A stretch of 64,000 nt of DNA from Deinococcus humi (GCF_014201875.1 NZ_JACHFL010000002.1:434001-498000); one strand, 5' to 3'; shown: positions 39,136-51,930, counted from the stretch's first letter. Numbers and translations are program-made. Notes: a model not told the origin generated them from the letters alone.

Positions 39136-40296
39136 ATGACCCTCCCGCCCCAGACTGCTGCCCACGTCCCGCTGAACCGCGAACGCCTGATCGCGCCCGG
39201 CCCGGTAGAGGTGGACCCCCGCGTGCTGCTGGAACTGGCGCAGCCGCAGATGCACCACCGCAGCCGCGCCGCCGTGGACAAGCTGCTGGAAGCGCGGCAG
39301 AAGCTGACCCGCCTGCTGGGGGATCCCTATGAGGCCGTCATCACCACCAGCAGCGGCACCGGGGCCTTCGAGGGCGCACTGGTCAGCACCACCCCTGCTG
39401 GCGCCAGGGTGGTCAACGCCCAGGCCGGGAAGTTCAGCGAGCGCTGGGGCGACATGGCGCGGCGTTTCGGCTACGACGTGCAGATCGTGGCCCGCCCCTG
39501 GGGCGAGCTGCTGGATGCGGGCGAAATTGCCGAGGCCTGCCGCGACGCCCACACCCTGCTGATCACCCACAGCGAGACCAGCACCGGGGCGCTGCATGAT
39601 CTGGAGGCCATCACGCAGGCTGCTAAAGCCCAGAATCCCGATCTGATCGTTATTGCCGACTGCGTGACCTCCTACGGGGTGGCTGAGTTGCGCCCTGCCG
39701 CGTGGGGTGTGGACGTGATCGTGTCGGGGAGCCAGAAAGGGACGGCCACCCCGCCGGGTCTGGGCTTTGTGCTGTTCAGTCCCGAAGTGCAGGCCCGCCT
39801 GGTCCAGAACACCGCCCACGGTTACTACCTGGACCTGACCCGGGAACTCAAGGGCCAGAAGGCGGGCAACACGCCGCAGACTCCAGCCATCAATCTAATC
39901 TACGCCCTGTCTGCCGCGCTGGACCGCCCGCTGAGCGTGCCGCTGGAGGTGCTGTGGGCCGAGCAGCAGCGCAAGGTAGACGCGCTGATCGCCGCCGGGA
40001 CCGCTCTGGGCTGCCCGGCGTGGTCCGCCCGCCCCAGCCCTGCTGTCGCCGTCCTGAAAGCCCCCGACGGACTGACAGGCCGCCAGATCGCCGCTGCCCT
40101 GACTGCACTGGGCCAGCGCGCCCTGGCCGGTCAGGCTCCCCACGAGGACACTGTGTTCCGCGTCAGCACCATGGGGTACGCGGACCGTTACGACGCTCTG
40201 GGTGTGGCGGGGATGCTGGAGGATGCCTTCGCGTCCCTGGGACACGATTTCGAGCGTGGCACGGCAGTCGCTGCCGCGTGGGCAGCCCTGAGATAG
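39136..40296 (+). CDS. Class V aminotransferase (alanine/serine-glyoxylate type)
   Basis: 386 residues ([20 protein letters not shown]). PLP enzyme features: [20 protein letters not shown] at the start, [33 protein letters not shown], and [20 protein letters not shown] with the PLP lysine near residue 197. This subgroup includes alanine-glyoxylate and phosphoserine-type enzymes; the substrate cannot be fixed by eye. TACTCT lies 6 nt before the ATG with no Shine-Dalgarno, a leaderless arrangement. Confidence 0.82.
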   Translation: MTLPPQTAAHVPLNRERLIAPGPVEVDPRVLLELAQPQMHHRSRAAVDKLLEARQKLTRLLGDPYEAVITTSSGTGAFEGALVSTTPAGARVVNAQAGKFSERWGDMARRFGYDVQIVARPWGELLDAGEIAEACRDAHTLLITHSETSTGALHDLEAITQAAKAQNPDLIVIADCVTSYGVAELRPAAWGVDVIVSGSQKGTATPPGLGFVLFSPEVQARLVQNTAHGYYLDLTRELKGQKAGNTPQTPAINLIYALSAALDRPLSVPLEVLWAEQQRKVDALIAAGTALGCPAWSARPSPAVAVLKAPDGLTGRQIAAALTALGQRALAGQAPHEDTVFRVSTMGYADRYDALGVAGMLEDAFASLGHDFERGTAVAAAWAALR

Positions 40297-40315
40297 GGGA
40301 GGACTTCGGAAGATC

Positions 40316-40364
40316 AAACCGTCCAGCCGCTCAGGAGAGAACATCCTGGGCGGCTGGACGGTTT
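40316..40364. terminator. Bidirectional terminator between convergent genes
   Basis: Perfect 15-bp stem AAACCGTCCAGCCGC/GCGGCTGGACGGTTT, which provides T-rich ends on both strands. It sits between the aminotransferase and the CBS-ACT gene, which converge. Confidence 0.85.
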
Positions 40365-40380
40365 GTGAATCAGAGCCTGC

Positions 40381-41004
40381 TCAGTCCAGTACGGTAATGC
40401 CCGAGTCGCGCACGCGCTGCTTGACATCCTTCGTGCCCTCGCCGCTGACGCGCATCACGAAGCGGCGGCGGTCTTCCCGGCCATCGTAGGTGGCGACGCT
40501 GATGATGTTGCTGGGCATGATCGCCCGCGTGGCTTTTTCCAGGCTGCCGGGGGTATCGGGCATCTCCAGCGTGATGCGCGGACCGCCCTCGCGCATGCCC
40601 AGAATGTCGGTGAAGGCGCGCAGCACGTCCATGGTGGTGATGATGCCGCTCAGTTTGCCGCTGTCGTCCAGCACAGGCAGACCGCCCACGTGGTGCTCCT
40701 GCATCCGCAGCGCGGCGTCTTCCATATACTCGCCTTCGGCGGCTGTGATCACGGGCCGGGCCATCATCTCGGCCACCGTCAGCTTGCTCAGCAGGTAGTT
40801 GAGTTCCCATACGCTCAGGGTGGTGGCCTTGCTGGGCATGGCGTCTTTGAGGTCCTTACGGGTGGTGATCCCCACCAGTTTGCCCTTGTCCATGACCGGC
40901 AGACGGCGGAAATTGCCCTCCTTGAGGATCTTCAAGGCGTCCATGACAGGCGTGTTGGGGGTTACGGTGACGGGGTCACGGGTCATCCAGTCGCGTACGA
41001 GCAT
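40381..41004 (-). CDS. CBS-pair and ACT domain protein (AcuB-like)
   Basis: 207 residues. Two CBS motifs: [20 protein letters not shown] with [20 protein letters not shown], then [20 protein letters not shown] with [22 protein letters not shown]-terminal ACT-like part ([20 protein letters not shown]) follows. Such proteins bind nucleotides and small ligands; AcuB of Bacillus acts in acetoin use. A TAGACT box lies 6 nt before the ATG, a leaderless start. Confidence 0.8.
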   Translation of the reverse strand: MLVRDWMTRDPVTVTPNTPVMDALKILKEGNFRRLPVMDKGKLVGITTRKDLKDAMPSKATTLSVWELNYLLSKLTVAEMMARPVITAAEGEYMEDAALRMQEHHVGGLPVLDDSGKLSGIITTMDVLRAFTDILGMREGGPRITLEMPDTPGSLEKATRAIMPSNIISVATYDGREDRRRFVMRVSGEGTKDVKQRVRDSGITVLD

Positions 41005-41144
41005 GCTAAAAGTCTACTGGATTACGCTTGGCCGGATGTCCCCAGGCCATCACTGACTCGGTCTGATGAGGAGCTGACGGCGCATGTGAAGCGGCTGTGA
41101 GGGGGTTCATTCCGCTCAGAAAACACCGTGCTAGCTTTCGTTTC

Positions 41145-41633
41145 ATGAAGATCACCGCCAAAACCCTGGCTCCCTTTGCCGTCGTCGCCGCTTTCGGCCT
41201 GGGGACCCTCGCCCCGCACGCCCAGACCACCCCACAGAAGATCGGTTTCGTGGACGTTTCCAAGCTGCTGGCCGCGCATCCCAACGATAAGGATATCAAG
41301 GCCATTCAGACCAAGGCTGACGCGGAACTCAGCCCTCTGGACAAGCAGGTCAAGGCCATTGACGCCAAGGGGGCCAATGCTACGGCCGCCGAGAAGCAGC
41401 AGCGCGAGACCCTCGTCAAGACCATCCAGAGCAAGGCTGCCGATTACGACAAGCAGATTGACCCCAAGATCACGGCGGTTGAAAAGGCTGTGGACGCGGC
41501 TGTCAGCTCCGTGGCCAAGGCCAACGGGTACTCGGTGGTTATGGACAAGTCGGTGGCCGCCAACGGACTGGTCATCTACGCCGATCCCAGCACCGAAATT
41601 ACCGACGCGGCCCTCAAGGCTGTCAAACCCTGA
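41145..41633 (+). CDS. Skp/OmpH-like periplasmic protein 1
   Basis: 162 residues with signal peptide [20 protein letters not shown] and cut after HAQ. The mature part starts [15 protein letters not shown], the OmpH/Skp opening, then a long charged helical hairpin ([20 protein letters not shown]) and returns with [20 protein letters not shown], the strand that closes the family. A chaperone for outer membrane or envelope proteins. TAGCTT is 7 nt upstream of the ATG. Confidence 0.8.
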   Translation: MKITAKTLAPFAVVAAFGLGTLAPHAQTTPQKIGFVDVSKLLAAHPNDKDIKAIQTKADAELSPLDKQVKAIDAKGANATAAEKQQRETLVKTIQSKAADYDKQIDPKITAVEKAVDAAVSSVAKANGYSVVMDKSVAANGLVIYADPSTEITDAALKAVKP

Positions 41634-41729
41634 TTCCCGCCCCCAGGCTGAAGAACTGCCCCGCATATCCTGATGGCGGGGCAGTTTTGATGCCCACGGG
41701 ACTGGCACCAACAATTGGAGGGCTTTCCC

Positions 41730-42203
41730 TTGAATAAATTTTTCATTCTCCTGCCGCTGGCGCTGCTGGCCACGGTGCCACACGCCCAGAGCGCCAAGAA
41801 CCGGCTGGGCCTGGTCGACGTGCAGGCTGCCGTCAAGGCCCTGCCCGCCAGCAAGGCCTACCTGGACCTCTCCGCCCGTGTCGACGCTGATCTCAAGGCT
41901 CGGCGCGGCAAGATCGACGAGCTGGCCGCCAAGGTGGCGAGCTCTGGCAGCGCTGCAGACCGTAAGGCGCTCCTCGACGCCCAGCAGTCGTATAACAGCA
42001 CCCAGAGCGGGTACCAGGGGCGTATCGCGACGGCCTTTGAACCCCTGGCGGCCAAGTTGAATGCGGCTGTCGCCAAGGTCGCTAAGGCCAATGGGTACAG
42101 CGTGGTCATGGATCAGCGAGTGGCCGCCCAGAACCGACTGGTCATCTACGCCAACGCCAGCGCCACCGACCTGACGGCCGCCGTGATCAAGGCGCTGAAA
42201 TAG
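41730..42203 (+). CDS. Skp/OmpH-like periplasmic protein 2
   Basis: 157 residues from a TTG at 41730 with GGAGGG 7 nt upstream ([20 protein letters not shown] is the signal peptide). The mature part [19 protein letters not shown] and the closing [20 protein letters not shown] parallel the neighbour at 41145, so the pair arose by tandem duplication. The hairpin region differs. Same putative chaperone role. Confidence 0.78.
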   Translation: MNKFFILLPLALLATVPHAQSAKNRLGLVDVQAAVKALPASKAYLDLSARVDADLKARRGKIDELAAKVASSGSAADRKALLDAQQSYNSTQSGYQGRIATAFEPLAAKLNAAVAKVAKANGYSVVMDQRVAAQNRLVIYANASATDLTAAVIKALK

Positions 42204-42223
42204 GCCCTGCCCGCCTGAAAAGC

Positions 42224-42275
42224 ACAAAATCAAACAGCCGTCCGGAGCGCTTCCCAGACGGCTGTTTGATTTTGT
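42224..42275. terminator. Strong bidirectional terminator
   Basis: Perfect 19-bp arms, ACAAAATCAAACAGCCGTC at 42224-42242 and its mirror at 42257-42275, with T-rich ends on each strand. It lies between the Skp-like pair and the convergent small gene. Confidence 0.88.
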
Positions 42276-42296
42276 CTGTGGCGTTCGACGTTGAGG

Positions 42297-42485
42297 CTAG
42301 CCGTCCTCGTTGTCGGGGATGATGCCGCTGGTCATTTCCTGCTGCAATTTTGCGGACTTGTCGGTGGGTGTCTCGTTCTGGGGATCGTCCTGGGGAACGT
42401 CGATCACCTCGGGATGCGCTTCGGGCACGGTGCTCTGCACGATCTCGCCGCGCTGATCGGGGCTGGTCCTGTCGTCGGAGGTCAT
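42297..42485 (-). CDS. Small acidic hypothetical protein
   Basis: 62 residues, MTSDDRTSPDQRGEIVQSTV, acidic and apparently disordered (PQDDPQNETPTDKSAKLQQE). A TAACCT box lies 7 nt before the ATG. No family known. Confidence 0.55.
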   Translation of the reverse strand: MTSDDRTSPDQRGEIVQSTVPEAHPEVIDVPQDDPQNETPTDKSAKLQQEMTSGIIPDNEDG

Positions 42486-42583
42486 GCGTTACAGGTTAGG
42501 AGATCGACGTTCTGGACGGATGCACGTTCGGACAACAGGACTTCATCTGTCAGGCACAGGGTTCGCGCCCCGCCTCCTGCGCC

Positions 42584-43324
42584 TCAGCCGCCGCTCAGAA
42601 AACGCAGCGTTTCCGCGTAAAGCATCTGTGTGGTTTCCAGGCTGGTGAAGTTGTGGGTGCCGCCGGGAATCGCCGCCGCGTCGCAGCCCAGGGCCTGGGC
42701 ATAGCGCACGCCCCATTCCGGCGGGCAGGTGGTGTCGGCGTCGCCGTGGATGACGTGGGCCACCCCGCCCCACCCGGCGGCGGCCTGCAGGGGACGGAGG
42801 CGGGACATTTCTTGCAGGAAGGCGCGGCCTAGCGGCCAGCCGTCCCTGTCGGTCACGCCACTGGGCAGCACGCCGCCGCTCAGCAGGGGCAGCCACAGTT
42901 CCGGCAGAGCGGGGGCCCACAACAGCAGCCGATGGGCGCGCACGGCCTCCGCCGCCAGCGTGGCCACCATTCCGCCCATGCTGTAACCCAGCAGCATCAC
43001 CCGCTCCGGATCGATGTTGGGCTGGGCGCGAATGTAGTCGGCGGCGGCCCGCACGTCCTCCACCTCGCGCGAGACCGTCATCTCGCTGAAGTCACCCTGC
43101 GAATCGCCGCTGCCCCGGCAATCGAAGCGCAGGCTGGCGATGCCGCGCTCGGCCAGCACCCGCGACTGCAGGGTCAGGAGGCGGTGGTGATCGATGCGGT
43201 TGCCGGTAAAGCCGTGAACCATGACCACCGACGGCCAGCCCTGGGCAGGAGGGGTGGCGTCCGGGGTGTGGAGCATTCCGTAGAGCCGCTGTCCGTCCAC
43301 CGAGAATTGCGCGAACTGTTCCAT
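42584..43324 (-). CDS. Alpha/beta hydrolase
   Basis: 246 residues from ATG at 43324 (MEQFAQFSVDGQRLYGMLHT). VVMVHGFTGNRIDH gives the oxyanion loop, LLGYSMGGMVATLAA the nucleophile elbow with Ser, HVIHGDADTTCPP the acid and GGTHNF the catalytic His. The overall pattern is that of esterases and acyl hydrolases like YqiA/FrsA-type. Substrate unknown. Confidence 0.82.
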   Translation of the reverse strand: MEQFAQFSVDGQRLYGMLHTPDATPPAQGWPSVVMVHGFTGNRIDHHRLLTLQSRVLAERGIASLRFDCRGSGDSQGDFSEMTVSREVEDVRAAADYIRAQPNIDPERVMLLGYSMGGMVATLAAEAVRAHRLLLWAPALPELWLPLLSGGVLPSGVTDRDGWPLGRAFLQEMSRLRPLQAAAGWGGVAHVIHGDADTTCPPEWGVRYAQALGCDAAAIPGGTHNFTSLETTQMLYAETLRFLSGG

Positions 43325-43375
43325 GCGGGGAATTCTCGCAGATCGGGGCAGGGGGATTCCCGCTGGCAGCACGAA

Positions 43376-43407
43376 GGAGGCGGGCCACGTCGGTGTGGCC
43401 CGCCTCC
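43376..43407 (-). terminator. Terminator after the glucan phosphorylase gene
   Basis: 13-bp perfect stem GGAGGCGGGCCAC/GTGGCCCGCCTCC with a 6-base loop, 18 nt past the stop at 43426. Confidence 0.75.
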
Positions 43408-43425
43408 CACAGGTTCAAAGCCGGA

Positions 43426-45951
<2,526 letters not shown>

Positions 45952-46226
45952 ATCGCCTGAGCTTATCCTACAGACCCGGCTGAAGACGGCGCTGTGGACG
46001 ATAAAAATAGAGGTTGTCCAGACAGAAGTTCGAGCGGGGCGGAAGCGCTGTGGGAGCGCTTCCGCTGGCACAGGCCGCCCGCAACCTGCCGACAGGGCTC
46101 CAGCAGACTGTGGTGAATTGCCGCGCGGATGGGCAGTCAAACGAGGGGGAGATGGGACCAGCGACGCCTGTGGTTGCGACGGCCACACCCTGACGCTGGA
46201 CACCCTGCGGCGCTAACCTCTGCGAC

Positions 46227-46718
46227 GTGACCGTACCCGACGCCGGACTGGACCCCGAGACCCAGGCCCTGATGGACGAGGGGGACCGGCTGGCCCGCCA
46301 TCTGGCGCAGACGCTGGACGCCACCTTGCATGACCAGCCGCGCCTGATCTTCCTGGGGCGCAGCCTTGCCCTGAATCTAGTGCGCGCCTTCCTGCCCACC
46401 GTGGAACACGTCACCGGGCGGGCCGGAAAGCCGCTGCACGCGCTCCTGGAACTGGACGAACGTGGGCGGGTGGTGGTGCAGACGGTTACGGGGGATGGGG
46501 AGCTGAACGCAGTTCTTCCCGTGGACGACCTGCTCCGTGACCTCCTCTTTGTAAGTGGTCTGCTCAATCCGGTGGTCAGGTCACATCTGCAAGAGGCTGT
46601 GCGTGGCGACGAACACCACGCCACCCGCGCCCTGGTCGCCTGCCTGAAAAGCCGCCCAGTGCTGGACGCGATGGGACGACAGATTCGCGGCTGGATGGGA
46701 GAGCGGCAGGGCCGCTGA
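46227..46718 (+). CDS. Hypothetical protein before polA
   Basis: 163 residues from GTG at 46227 (VTVPDAGLDPETQALMDEGD). Helical and strand mix with LIFLGRSLALNLVRAFLPTV and VVVQTVTGDGELNAVLPVDD. No family recognised. Transcribed toward polA, with 45 bp between. Confidence 0.5.
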   Translation: MTVPDAGLDPETQALMDEGDRLARHLAQTLDATLHDQPRLIFLGRSLALNLVRAFLPTVEHVTGRAGKPLHALLELDERGRVVVQTVTGDGELNAVLPVDDLLRDLLFVSGLLNPVVRSHLQEAVRGDEHHATRALVACLKSRPVLDAMGRQIRGWMGERQGR

Positions 46719-46763
46719 TCCTGGCGAACCATACGGCATTACGCTCAGAGTAGAATTACCCTC

Positions 46764-49529
46764 ATGACCTCTCCCGCCACCGACAAGCCTGCGCCGGACG
46801 CCCCGAAGCCCGACACGCTGGTGCTGATCGACGGACACGCGCTGGCGTTCCGCTCGTATTTCGCGCTGCCGCCGCTGAGCAACTCCAAGGGCGAGGCCAC
46901 CAATGCCATCGTCGGTTTTCTGCGCCTGACCCTGCGCCTGGCCCGGCAGCGCAGCAACCAGATCATCATCCTCTTCGATCCGCCGGTCAAAACCTTCCGG
47001 CACGAGCAGTTCGACGGCTACAAGTCGGGCCGGGCCGAGATGCCCTCCGACCTGCCGGGGCAGATCAACCGCATTCGCGAAATCGTCGATGCCATCGGCT
47101 TTCCGCGTCTGGAAGAACCCGGCTACGAGGCCGACGACGTAATCGCTTCCCTGACCCGCAAGGCCGAGGGCAACGGCATGCAGGTCCGTATCGTGACCAG
47201 TGACCGCGACGCCTACCAGCTGCTTGATGACCATGTGCGCGTCATCACCAATGATTTCCGGCTGATCGGGCCCGCCGAGGTGCTGGAAAAATACGGCGTG
47301 ACCGTGCGTCAGTGGGTGGATTACCGCGCCATGACGGGGGACGCCAGCGACAACATCCCCGGCGCGAAGGGAATCGGTCCCAAGACTGCCGCCAAACTGC
47401 TGCAGGACTACGGCACGCTGGACAAGATTTACGAGGCCGCCCACGCTGGCACACTGGAGCCGAAGGGCACGCGCGAGAAGCTGCTGGCCTCCGAAAAGGA
47501 CGTGCAGTTCAGCCACCAGATGTCATGCATGGTGACCGATCTGCCGCTGGACGTGGAATTCGGGACGGGCCGCCTGCCGGGCAACCCCGCGCGTCTCGCG
47601 GAGTTGATCGGGGAACTGGAACTGCATGCCATCGGGCGCGATATTGCCGGGCTGGACGCTCAGGAGGAGGTGGCCCCCGACACAGAACTTCATCCCGACG
47701 ACGAGGCCGCCGCGCCCGCCGCCTTTGAGGCACCTCGCACCGAGGCGTGGCGCACCCCGAAGGAGGGCGTGATCTGGGGCTACGTTCTGTCGCGTGAGGA
47801 TGACCTGACGGCGGCGCTGACCGGGGCCGCCACCTTCGAGCCGACAAAGGACGGGGCCGGGATCACCCGCGAGGCCCCCAGCCAGGAACCGGAGGAGTGG
47901 CAGAAGGCTGGGGCCATGTCCTCCACGCCCAACCTGTTCGACACAGACGGCCCTACCACCAAGAAGGAACAGAAGGCCGCTGAGAAGGCGGTCAAGGACG
48001 CGGAAAAAGCCCTTGCCAAACTTCGTGCCCAGTTTCCCGCCACCGTGGACGACACGGAGTTCGTGGGCCAGCGCCGGGTCAATGCGGCGGCGGCCAAAGC
48101 CCTGGCCGCCCACTTGAGCGTGCGCGGAACCGTGGTGGAGCCGGGTGAGGATCCACTGCTCATGGCCTACCTGCTGGATCCGGGCAACATGAACATGGCG
48201 GTGGTGACCAAGCGTTACCTGAACGTGGCCTGGCCGGACGACGCCCCCGCCCGCGCGTCCATCACCGCGCGGCTGCTCCGGGACCTGCCGCCTCAACTGG
48301 ATGAGGCCCGCACCAGACTGTACGAGGACATGGAAAAGCCGCTGGCCGCCGTCCTGACCCGTATGGAAGTGCGCGGCGTGCGCCTGGACTCCGAGTACCT
48401 GCGTGGGCTGGCCGCGTCGACCGCTGCCCGCCTGCAGACGCTGGAGGCCGAGATCCACACGCACGCCGGACGTGAATTCTCCATCCGCAGTCCGCAGCAG
48501 CTTGAGACCGTGCTGTACGACGAACTCGGCCTTGCCAGCGGCAAGAAGACCAAACTGACGGGCAAGCGCAGCACGGCGATCAGCGCCCTCGAGCCGCTGC
48601 GCGACGAACACCCCGTCATCCCCTTGCTGCTGGAATACCGCGAGCTGGACAAGCTGCGGGGGACGTACCTTGATCCGCTGCCCAGCCTTGTCAATCCACG
48701 CACGGGGCGCCTGCACACCACCTTCGCGCAGACGGCGGTGGCGACAGGGCGCCTGAGCAGCCTGAATCCCAACCTCCAGAACATCCCCATCCGCTCGCAG
48801 GTGGGACGTGAGATTCGCAAGGGCTTTATCGCGGATAAGGGCTTTTGCCTGATTGCCGCCGACTACTCGCAGATCGAGTTGCGGCTGCTGGCCCACATCT
48901 CCAGCGATCCCCTGATGCAGCGGGCCTTTCAAGAGGGCGCGGACATTCACCGCCGCACCGCCGCGCAGGTGCTGGGGCTGGACGAGGGTGGCATTACCCC
49001 CGATCAGCGCCGCGCCGCCAAGACGGTCAATTTCGGCGTGCTGTATGGCATGAGCGCCCACCGCCTCAGCAACGATCTGGGGATTCCCTACGTGGAGGCA
49101 GCCTCGTTTATCGAGATCTACTTCAGCACGTATCCGGGCATCCGCAAGTACATTGACGAGACGCTGGAGTTTGGCCGCACGCACGGTTACGTGGAAACCA
49201 TGTATGGCCGCCGCCGCTACGTCCCTGAACTGACGTCCACCAACCGCAACGTGCGCGAGGCCGGCGAGCGGCTGGCCTACAACATGCCCATTCAGGGCAC
49301 GGCCTCCGACATCATCAAGCTGGCGATGGTCAAACTGGACAAGGAACTGGACGCGCTCGGCGCCCGCCTGCTGCTTCAGGTGCATGATGAACTGCTGATC
49401 GAGGCGCCCGAGCACCGTTCCGACGAGGTGGCCCGCATCACCCGTCAGATCATGGAGGGAGCGGCCACCCTGAGTGTGCCGCTGGCCGTGGAGGCTGGGG
49501 TGGGGCCGAACTGGTACGACGCGAAGTAG
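46764..49529 (+). CDS. polA: DNA polymerase I
   Basis: 921 residues. 5'-3' nuclease domain at about 15-290 (LVLIDGHALAFRSYFALPPL, GYEADDVIASLTRKAEG, ASDNIPGAKGIGPKTAAKLL). The central domain at about 330-520 lacks the D-x-E motif and other acidic residues of a proofreading exonuclease, and has a Lys/Glu/Ala-rich insert (KKEQKAAEKAVKDAEKALAK). The polymerase domain has motif A IAADYSQIELRLLAHIS, motif B RRAAKTVNFGVLYGMS and motif C LQVHDELLIEAP. So polymerase and flap nuclease are active but proofreading is probably not, as in Taq. TAGAAT lies 7 nt upstream of the ATG. Used in repair and Okazaki processing. Confidence 0.95.
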   Translation: MTSPATDKPAPDAPKPDTLVLIDGHALAFRSYFALPPLSNSKGEATNAIVGFLRLTLRLARQRSNQIIILFDPPVKTFRHEQFDGYKSGRAEMPSDLPGQINRIREIVDAIGFPRLEEPGYEADDVIASLTRKAEGNGMQVRIVTSDRDAYQLLDDHVRVITNDFRLIGPAEVLEKYGVTVRQWVDYRAMTGDASDNIPGAKGIGPKTAAKLLQDYGTLDKIYEAAHAGTLEPKGTREKLLASEKDVQFSHQMSCMVTDLPLDVEFGTGRLPGNPARLAELIGELELHAIGRDIAGLDAQEEVAPDTELHPDDEAAAPAAFEAPRTEAWRTPKEGVIWGYVLSREDDLTAALTGAATFEPTKDGAGITREAPSQEPEEWQKAGAMSSTPNLFDTDGPTTKKEQKAAEKAVKDAEKALAKLRAQFPATVDDTEFVGQRRVNAAAAKALAAHLSVRGTVVEPGEDPLLMAYLLDPGNMNMAVVTKRYLNVAWPDDAPARASITARLLRDLPPQLDEARTRLYEDMEKPLAAVLTRMEVRGVRLDSEYLRGLAASTAARLQTLEAEIHTHAGREFSIRSPQQLETVLYDELGLASGKKTKLTGKRSTAISALEPLRDEHPVIPLLLEYRELDKLRGTYLDPLPSLVNPRTGRLHTTFAQTAVATGRLSSLNPNLQNIPIRSQVGREIRKGFIADKGFCLIAADYSQIELRLLAHISSDPLMQRAFQEGADIHRRTAAQVLGLDEGGITPDQRRAAKTVNFGVLYGMSAHRLSNDLGIPYVEAASFIEIYFSTYPGIRKYIDETLEFGRTHGYVETMYGRRRYVPELTSTNRNVREAGERLAYNMPIQGTASDIIKLAMVKLDKELDALGARLLLQVHDELLIEAPEHRSDEVARITRQIMEGAATLSVPLAVEAGVGPNWYDAK

Positions 49530-49715
49530 AGGTTGTGCTGCTCATAAGCTGAACACTTTTCCTCTGGCCAGTCAGTGTTCGGGTGCAGTTGACCCATCCA
49601 GGCCCGTGCTGTCGTGGCCGTCTTCCGCTGTCAGGCCGTCTCTCCAGGGCGTGCACGCAATGGGGTTGAGCCTGTCTGATGGGCCCGTGTGCGACACGCC
49701 GTAGGCTATGAGGCG

Positions 49716-50189
49716 ATGAACGTTCTTGTCGCTCCTGATGACCGCGCCGCCCTGTGGGCCGCCCTTCTGGCCCTGCCTGTCACCTGGGATTGGGCTGCGC
49801 TGCCCGCAGAGGGCGTGACGCTCCCCAGCGGCCTGCGCTTCATACGCCTCGAGGTGAATGAAGACATCTTCTGCCTATATCTGACCCTTCTTGAATCCGA
49901 GCCCTTCTACACGCAACTCGAGGACGGCGATGGCGACTTCACCGATGAGGAGCGGGATAACCCTGACATCGCTATCGCGCGACATCACGATGAGGCGGGC
50001 GAACGGTTGCAGGCCGTGGTCGCTGAAGCCGCGCAGGTTTTCGGCGAGCCCAGTGAGGAGCGGGGAGGCGCAAGCTGGCTGCTGGAGGACCGGACGATCT
50101 ATGTGACGACCGTGCAATGGGACAAGGAAACCCCGATTGAGGTCAGCGTGGTGCTGCTTCCCCCGGGGATCATACGGATCGCTTTATGA
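49716..50189 (+). CDS. Hypothetical protein
   Basis: 157 residues from ATG at 49716 (MNVLVAPDDRAALWAALLAL). Contains LRFIRLEVNEDIFCLYLTLL and a strand-rich end (TIYVTTVQWDKETPIEVSVV). Resembles small SMI1/immunity-type proteins in shape, without clear motif. Between polA and mntH. Confidence 0.5.
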   Translation: MNVLVAPDDRAALWAALLALPVTWDWAALPAEGVTLPSGLRFIRLEVNEDIFCLYLTLLESEPFYTQLEDGDGDFTDEERDNPDIAIARHHDEAGERLQAVVAEAAQVFGEPSEERGGASWLLEDRTIYVTTVQWDKETPIEVSVVLLPPGIIRIAL

Positions 50190-50318
50190 CGTCCAGTCTG
50201 GACCTGGGGCGCACAGCGCATGTTCGGGCACGTCCCTGACCCACTGGAACCGTTCGCCTCGTCTCCCGGGACGTACATCGACTTGGCCGATACGCCCTGC
50301 TTGACAGCCATTGAAAAC

Positions 50319-50353
50319 GGGGCCGGGCGTCATCGCTGAACTGACCCGGCCCC
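50319..50353 (-). terminator. Terminator after mntH
   Basis: 9-bp perfect stem GGGGCCGGG/CCCGGCCCC followed on the minus strand by GTTTTC, 15 nt past the mntH stop. Confidence 0.75.
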
Positions 50354-50367
50354 TCCTGGCCTGAACA

Positions 50368-51690
50368 TCAGCCGCCGAAGAAGGTTTGGGCCAGTAAAAA
50401 GACGTTCAAGCCAATGATCAGCACCGTGATGGCCCAGCCCACCCATTTCCAGAACGGCTTGATCACAAACTCGCCCATCTTGCGCCTGTCCCCGCTGAAC
50501 ATCATCAGCGGCACGACGGCGAAGGACAGTTGCATGGACAAGATTACCTGCGACAGGATCAGCAGTTGCCCGGTTCCCTTCTCGCCGTAGATCAGCACCA
50601 CAATGACGGTGGGGATAATGGCGATCAGGCGCGTGACCAGCCGCCGCACCCACGGCTTAAGGCGGATGTTCACGAAGCCTTCCATCACGATCTGTCCGGT
50701 CAGGGTCCCGGTCAGGGTGCTGTTTTGCCCCGAGGCCAGGAGCGCCACAGCGAACAGCACGCTGGCGGCCCCCGCACCCAGGATGGGGGAGAGCAGCTTG
50801 TAAGCTTCCTGGATCTCGGCTATGTCGGTGCGCCCGGCGAAATGGAAGGCGGCGGCCGCGAGGATCAGGATCGAGGCGTTGATGAAAAAGGCGAAGGTCA
50901 GGGCAATTGAGGAATCCCAGGTGGCGAACCTGATCGCCTCGCGCTTGCCCTCGGGCGACTTGTCGTAGCCGCGCGTGTTGACGATGGCCGAGTGCAGGTA
51001 CAGGTTGTGCGGCATGACCGTCGCGCCCAGAATACCGATGCCGACGTACAGCACAGCGGGGTCGAGCAACTGCCGGGTGGGCACCAGACCGCCCAGGAGG
51101 GGAGCGAGTTCGGGCTTGGAAAAGATCATCTCGAACAGGAAGGCCACGGCAATGGTGGCGATAAGGGTGATGACCAGCGCCTCCACGTAGCGGAAGCCCT
51201 TGTTCTGCAAGAGCAGGATCAGCAGCACGTCGGCGACGGTCAGGATCACGCCGATCAGCAGGGGCAGGCCGAACAGCAGGTTGAGGGCGATGGCCGTGCC
51301 GATCACCTCGGCCAGATCGGTGGCGATAATCGCGATCTCGGCGGAGATCCACAGGGCCATGGCGGCAGGTTTGCTGAAGTGGTCACGGCAGGCCTGCGCC
51401 AGATCGCGCCCGGTGGCGATGCCCAGCCGGGCGGTCAGGGCCTGCAGGTAGATCGCCATCAGGCTGGAGATCAGCACCATGCTCAGCAGGGTGTAGCCGT
51501 AGGCGCTGCCCCCCGCGATTGACGTGGCCCAGTTGCCCGGGTCCATGTAGCCCACCGCAACGAGTGCTCCCGGTCCCAGGAAGGCCAGGAAGCGCCGCCA
51601 GGGTGGTTTGCTGTAATCGATCCTGATGCGCTTGACATCGCTCAGCGATTCGCCCAGATTCTCCTGCCGCCACCCCTTGTCGGTGATCAT
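50368..51690 (-). CDS. mntH: Nramp-type divalent metal (Mn2+) transporter MntH
   Basis: 440 residues from ATG at 51690 ([20 protein letters not shown]). The Nramp core is clear: [15 protein letters not shown] in TM1, [37 protein letters not shown] in TM6, and [19 protein letters not shown]. Eleven or so membrane helices. Proton-driven manganese uptake. In Deinococcus this matters for protein protection from oxidants. Longer upstream frames run through the promoter and are not used. The palindrome at 51791 is the likely operator. Confidence 0.9.
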   Translation of the reverse strand: MITDKGWRQENLGESLSDVKRIRIDYSKPPWRRFLAFLGPGALVAVGYMDPGNWATSIAGGSAYGYTLLSMVLISSLMAIYLQALTARLGIATGRDLAQACRDHFSKPAAMALWISAEIAIIATDLAEVIGTAIALNLLFGLPLLIGVILTVADVLLILLLQNKGFRYVEALVITLIATIAVAFLFEMIFSKPELAPLLGGLVPTRQLLDPAVLYVGIGILGATVMPHNLYLHSAIVNTRGYDKSPEGKREAIRFATWDSSIALTFAFFINASILILAAAAFHFAGRTDIAEIQEAYKLLSPILGAGAASVLFAVALLASGQNSTLTGTLTGQIVMEGFVNIRLKPWVRRLVTRLIAIIPTVIVVLIYGEKGTGQLLILSQVILSMQLSFAVVPLMMFSGDRRKMGEFVIKPFWKWVGWAITVLIIGLNVFLLAQTFFGG

Positions 51691-51790
51691 TCGCACGTAC
51701 CGGGAAGGTGGCTGAGGTCGGGCGCGCAGAAGGGGGAGACGGGACCGGGGAGAGTGGGCGGAAAGGCAACCACAACAATCATGGCGTACC

Positions 51791-51804
51791 TTAGGTCCAC
51801 CTAA
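51791..51804 (-). promoter_or_regulatory. MntR/DtxR-like operator and promoter of mntH
   Basis: Perfect inverted repeat TTAGGTccACCTAA, the half-site known for DtxR/MntR family regulators. On the minus strand TTGCAT and TAAGGT, 17 bp apart, would be the -35 and -10, with the operator covering the spacer and -10. A manganese-bound repressor would shut off mntH. About 90 nt of leader precede the start codon. Confidence 0.72.
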
Positions 51805-51930
51805 AACGAAATGCAAGTGTCCTGCCATCTCCTCGGCGGAGGCACTGGGATGGGCGGCTCGCAAAATGTGAGTCCTAGCAGAAAGGACAGCTGGAGGCCG
51901 CAGAGAAATTCATCCTCTAAGCTGGGGCGC

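Noticed and set aside
47523..49415. 630-codon minus frame opposite polA
   Set aside because: Antisense shadow of a gene with all polymerase motifs.
51691..51864. Longer N-terminus for MntH
   Set aside because: It would translate through the promoter and operator and gives an Arg/Pro-rich leader unlike Nramp proteins.
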